The notes below the pieces were generated by a model that saw nothing but the letters and a program-made list of their open reading frames with translations, was not told the DNA's origin and searched no databases. The translations under genes and the position numbers were made by a program. A DNA stretch of 64,000 nucleotides from Doris montereyensis (taxonomy: Eukaryota > Mollusca > Gastropoda > Nudibranchia > Dorididae): contig JAXRKP010001144.1 of assembly GCA_037039925.1 (NCBI GenBank), positions 7,501 through 71,500 of the forward strand. Reading direction: 5' to 3'. Positions 63,581 through 64,000 of this stretch are shown piece after piece. Positions within the stretch are counted from its first letter, which is position 1. Each line of letters opens with the position of its first letter.

Positions 63581-64000
63581 AGCACTTTTATACAAAACAG
63601 AATGCTTTCTATCTCCCTACACTATTCTTTCATTCCTAAAAACTCAAGTGCCTACAAACTTACAATACCTACCTACCTCCGGTACATGCACGATGCATAC
63701 ATATTATAAACATCTTCGTATGTTTATAAATCCATTCTAACGAAATTTTACATAATTTAAAAAAATGTTCTATTCATACACCTGAAGGTAGAATGGGAAC
63801 TGATAAAGGAAGAAAGAATAAAAAAAATATTCTGAAATCAAAAAGCTTTCCAGGATAATTGACCGGAAAAAATAAGGAGTATTGATCACAGAAAAAAGTA
63901 TGGAAGAGATAATTATTTTGCTTGAGTAAATTTTCAAGAGCCTTCTCTCATCTCAGAACTCTTGCAGTGATCCATGGGATGTGATTATGTTATCAGAATA

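Overview
The window is eukaryotic nuclear DNA. It is AT-rich, its genes are split by many GT-AG introns, and it carries tRNA-derived SINEs, long microsatellites and remnants of DNA transposons. It most resembles a lophotrochozoan, and a gastropod mollusc is my best guess because of the frequent palindrome TAGATCTAGA and the SINE style. That taxonomic call is inference, since no sequence search was possible.

Layout. 1-11.5 kb: no convincing gene; microsatellites and three SINE copies. 11.5-14.6 kb, minus strand: two well-spliced exons of a gene I do not recognise. 14.65-22.1 kb, plus strand: an apparently complete cyclin I (CCNI) gene, with a CCAAT plus TATA promoter candidate about 2.4 kb upstream of the start codon, six coding exons and a poly(A) signal. 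22.1-27.0 kb: intergenic or distal 3' UTR. 27.0-57.3 kb, minus strand: the cohesin regulator PDS5, at least 34 coding exons over about 27 kb from ATG at 55,606 to stop at 28,933, with a CCAAT-containing promoter near 57.3 kb. 57.3-64 kb: gene-poor, with SINE fragments, a 600-bp GAA repeat and a 460-bp CT/TGTC repeat block.

CCNI and PDS5 are transcribed towards each other. CCNI is open across every exon junction. The PDS5 model recovers nearly the whole family alignment with canonical splice sites, but it breaks frame at three well-conserved places (exons 15/16, 17 and 26). It has a duplicated, unresolved exon near 42.4-42.6 kb and changes frame several times in the C-terminal AT-hook exon. 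Either the assembly carries small indels or this copy is decaying, and raw reads or RNA would decide.

Both genes are cell-cycle genes: PDS5 acts with cohesin in sister-chromatid cohesion, and cyclin I is an atypical cyclin. Their upstream regions share an identical 13-mer, CCAATCAGAGGTC, in the sense orientation of each gene. I found no clear new molecular system. The most unusual observations are the frame structure of PDS5, nested TIR elements in its introns, one of which splits a SINE, and a SINE family inserted in a single orientation.
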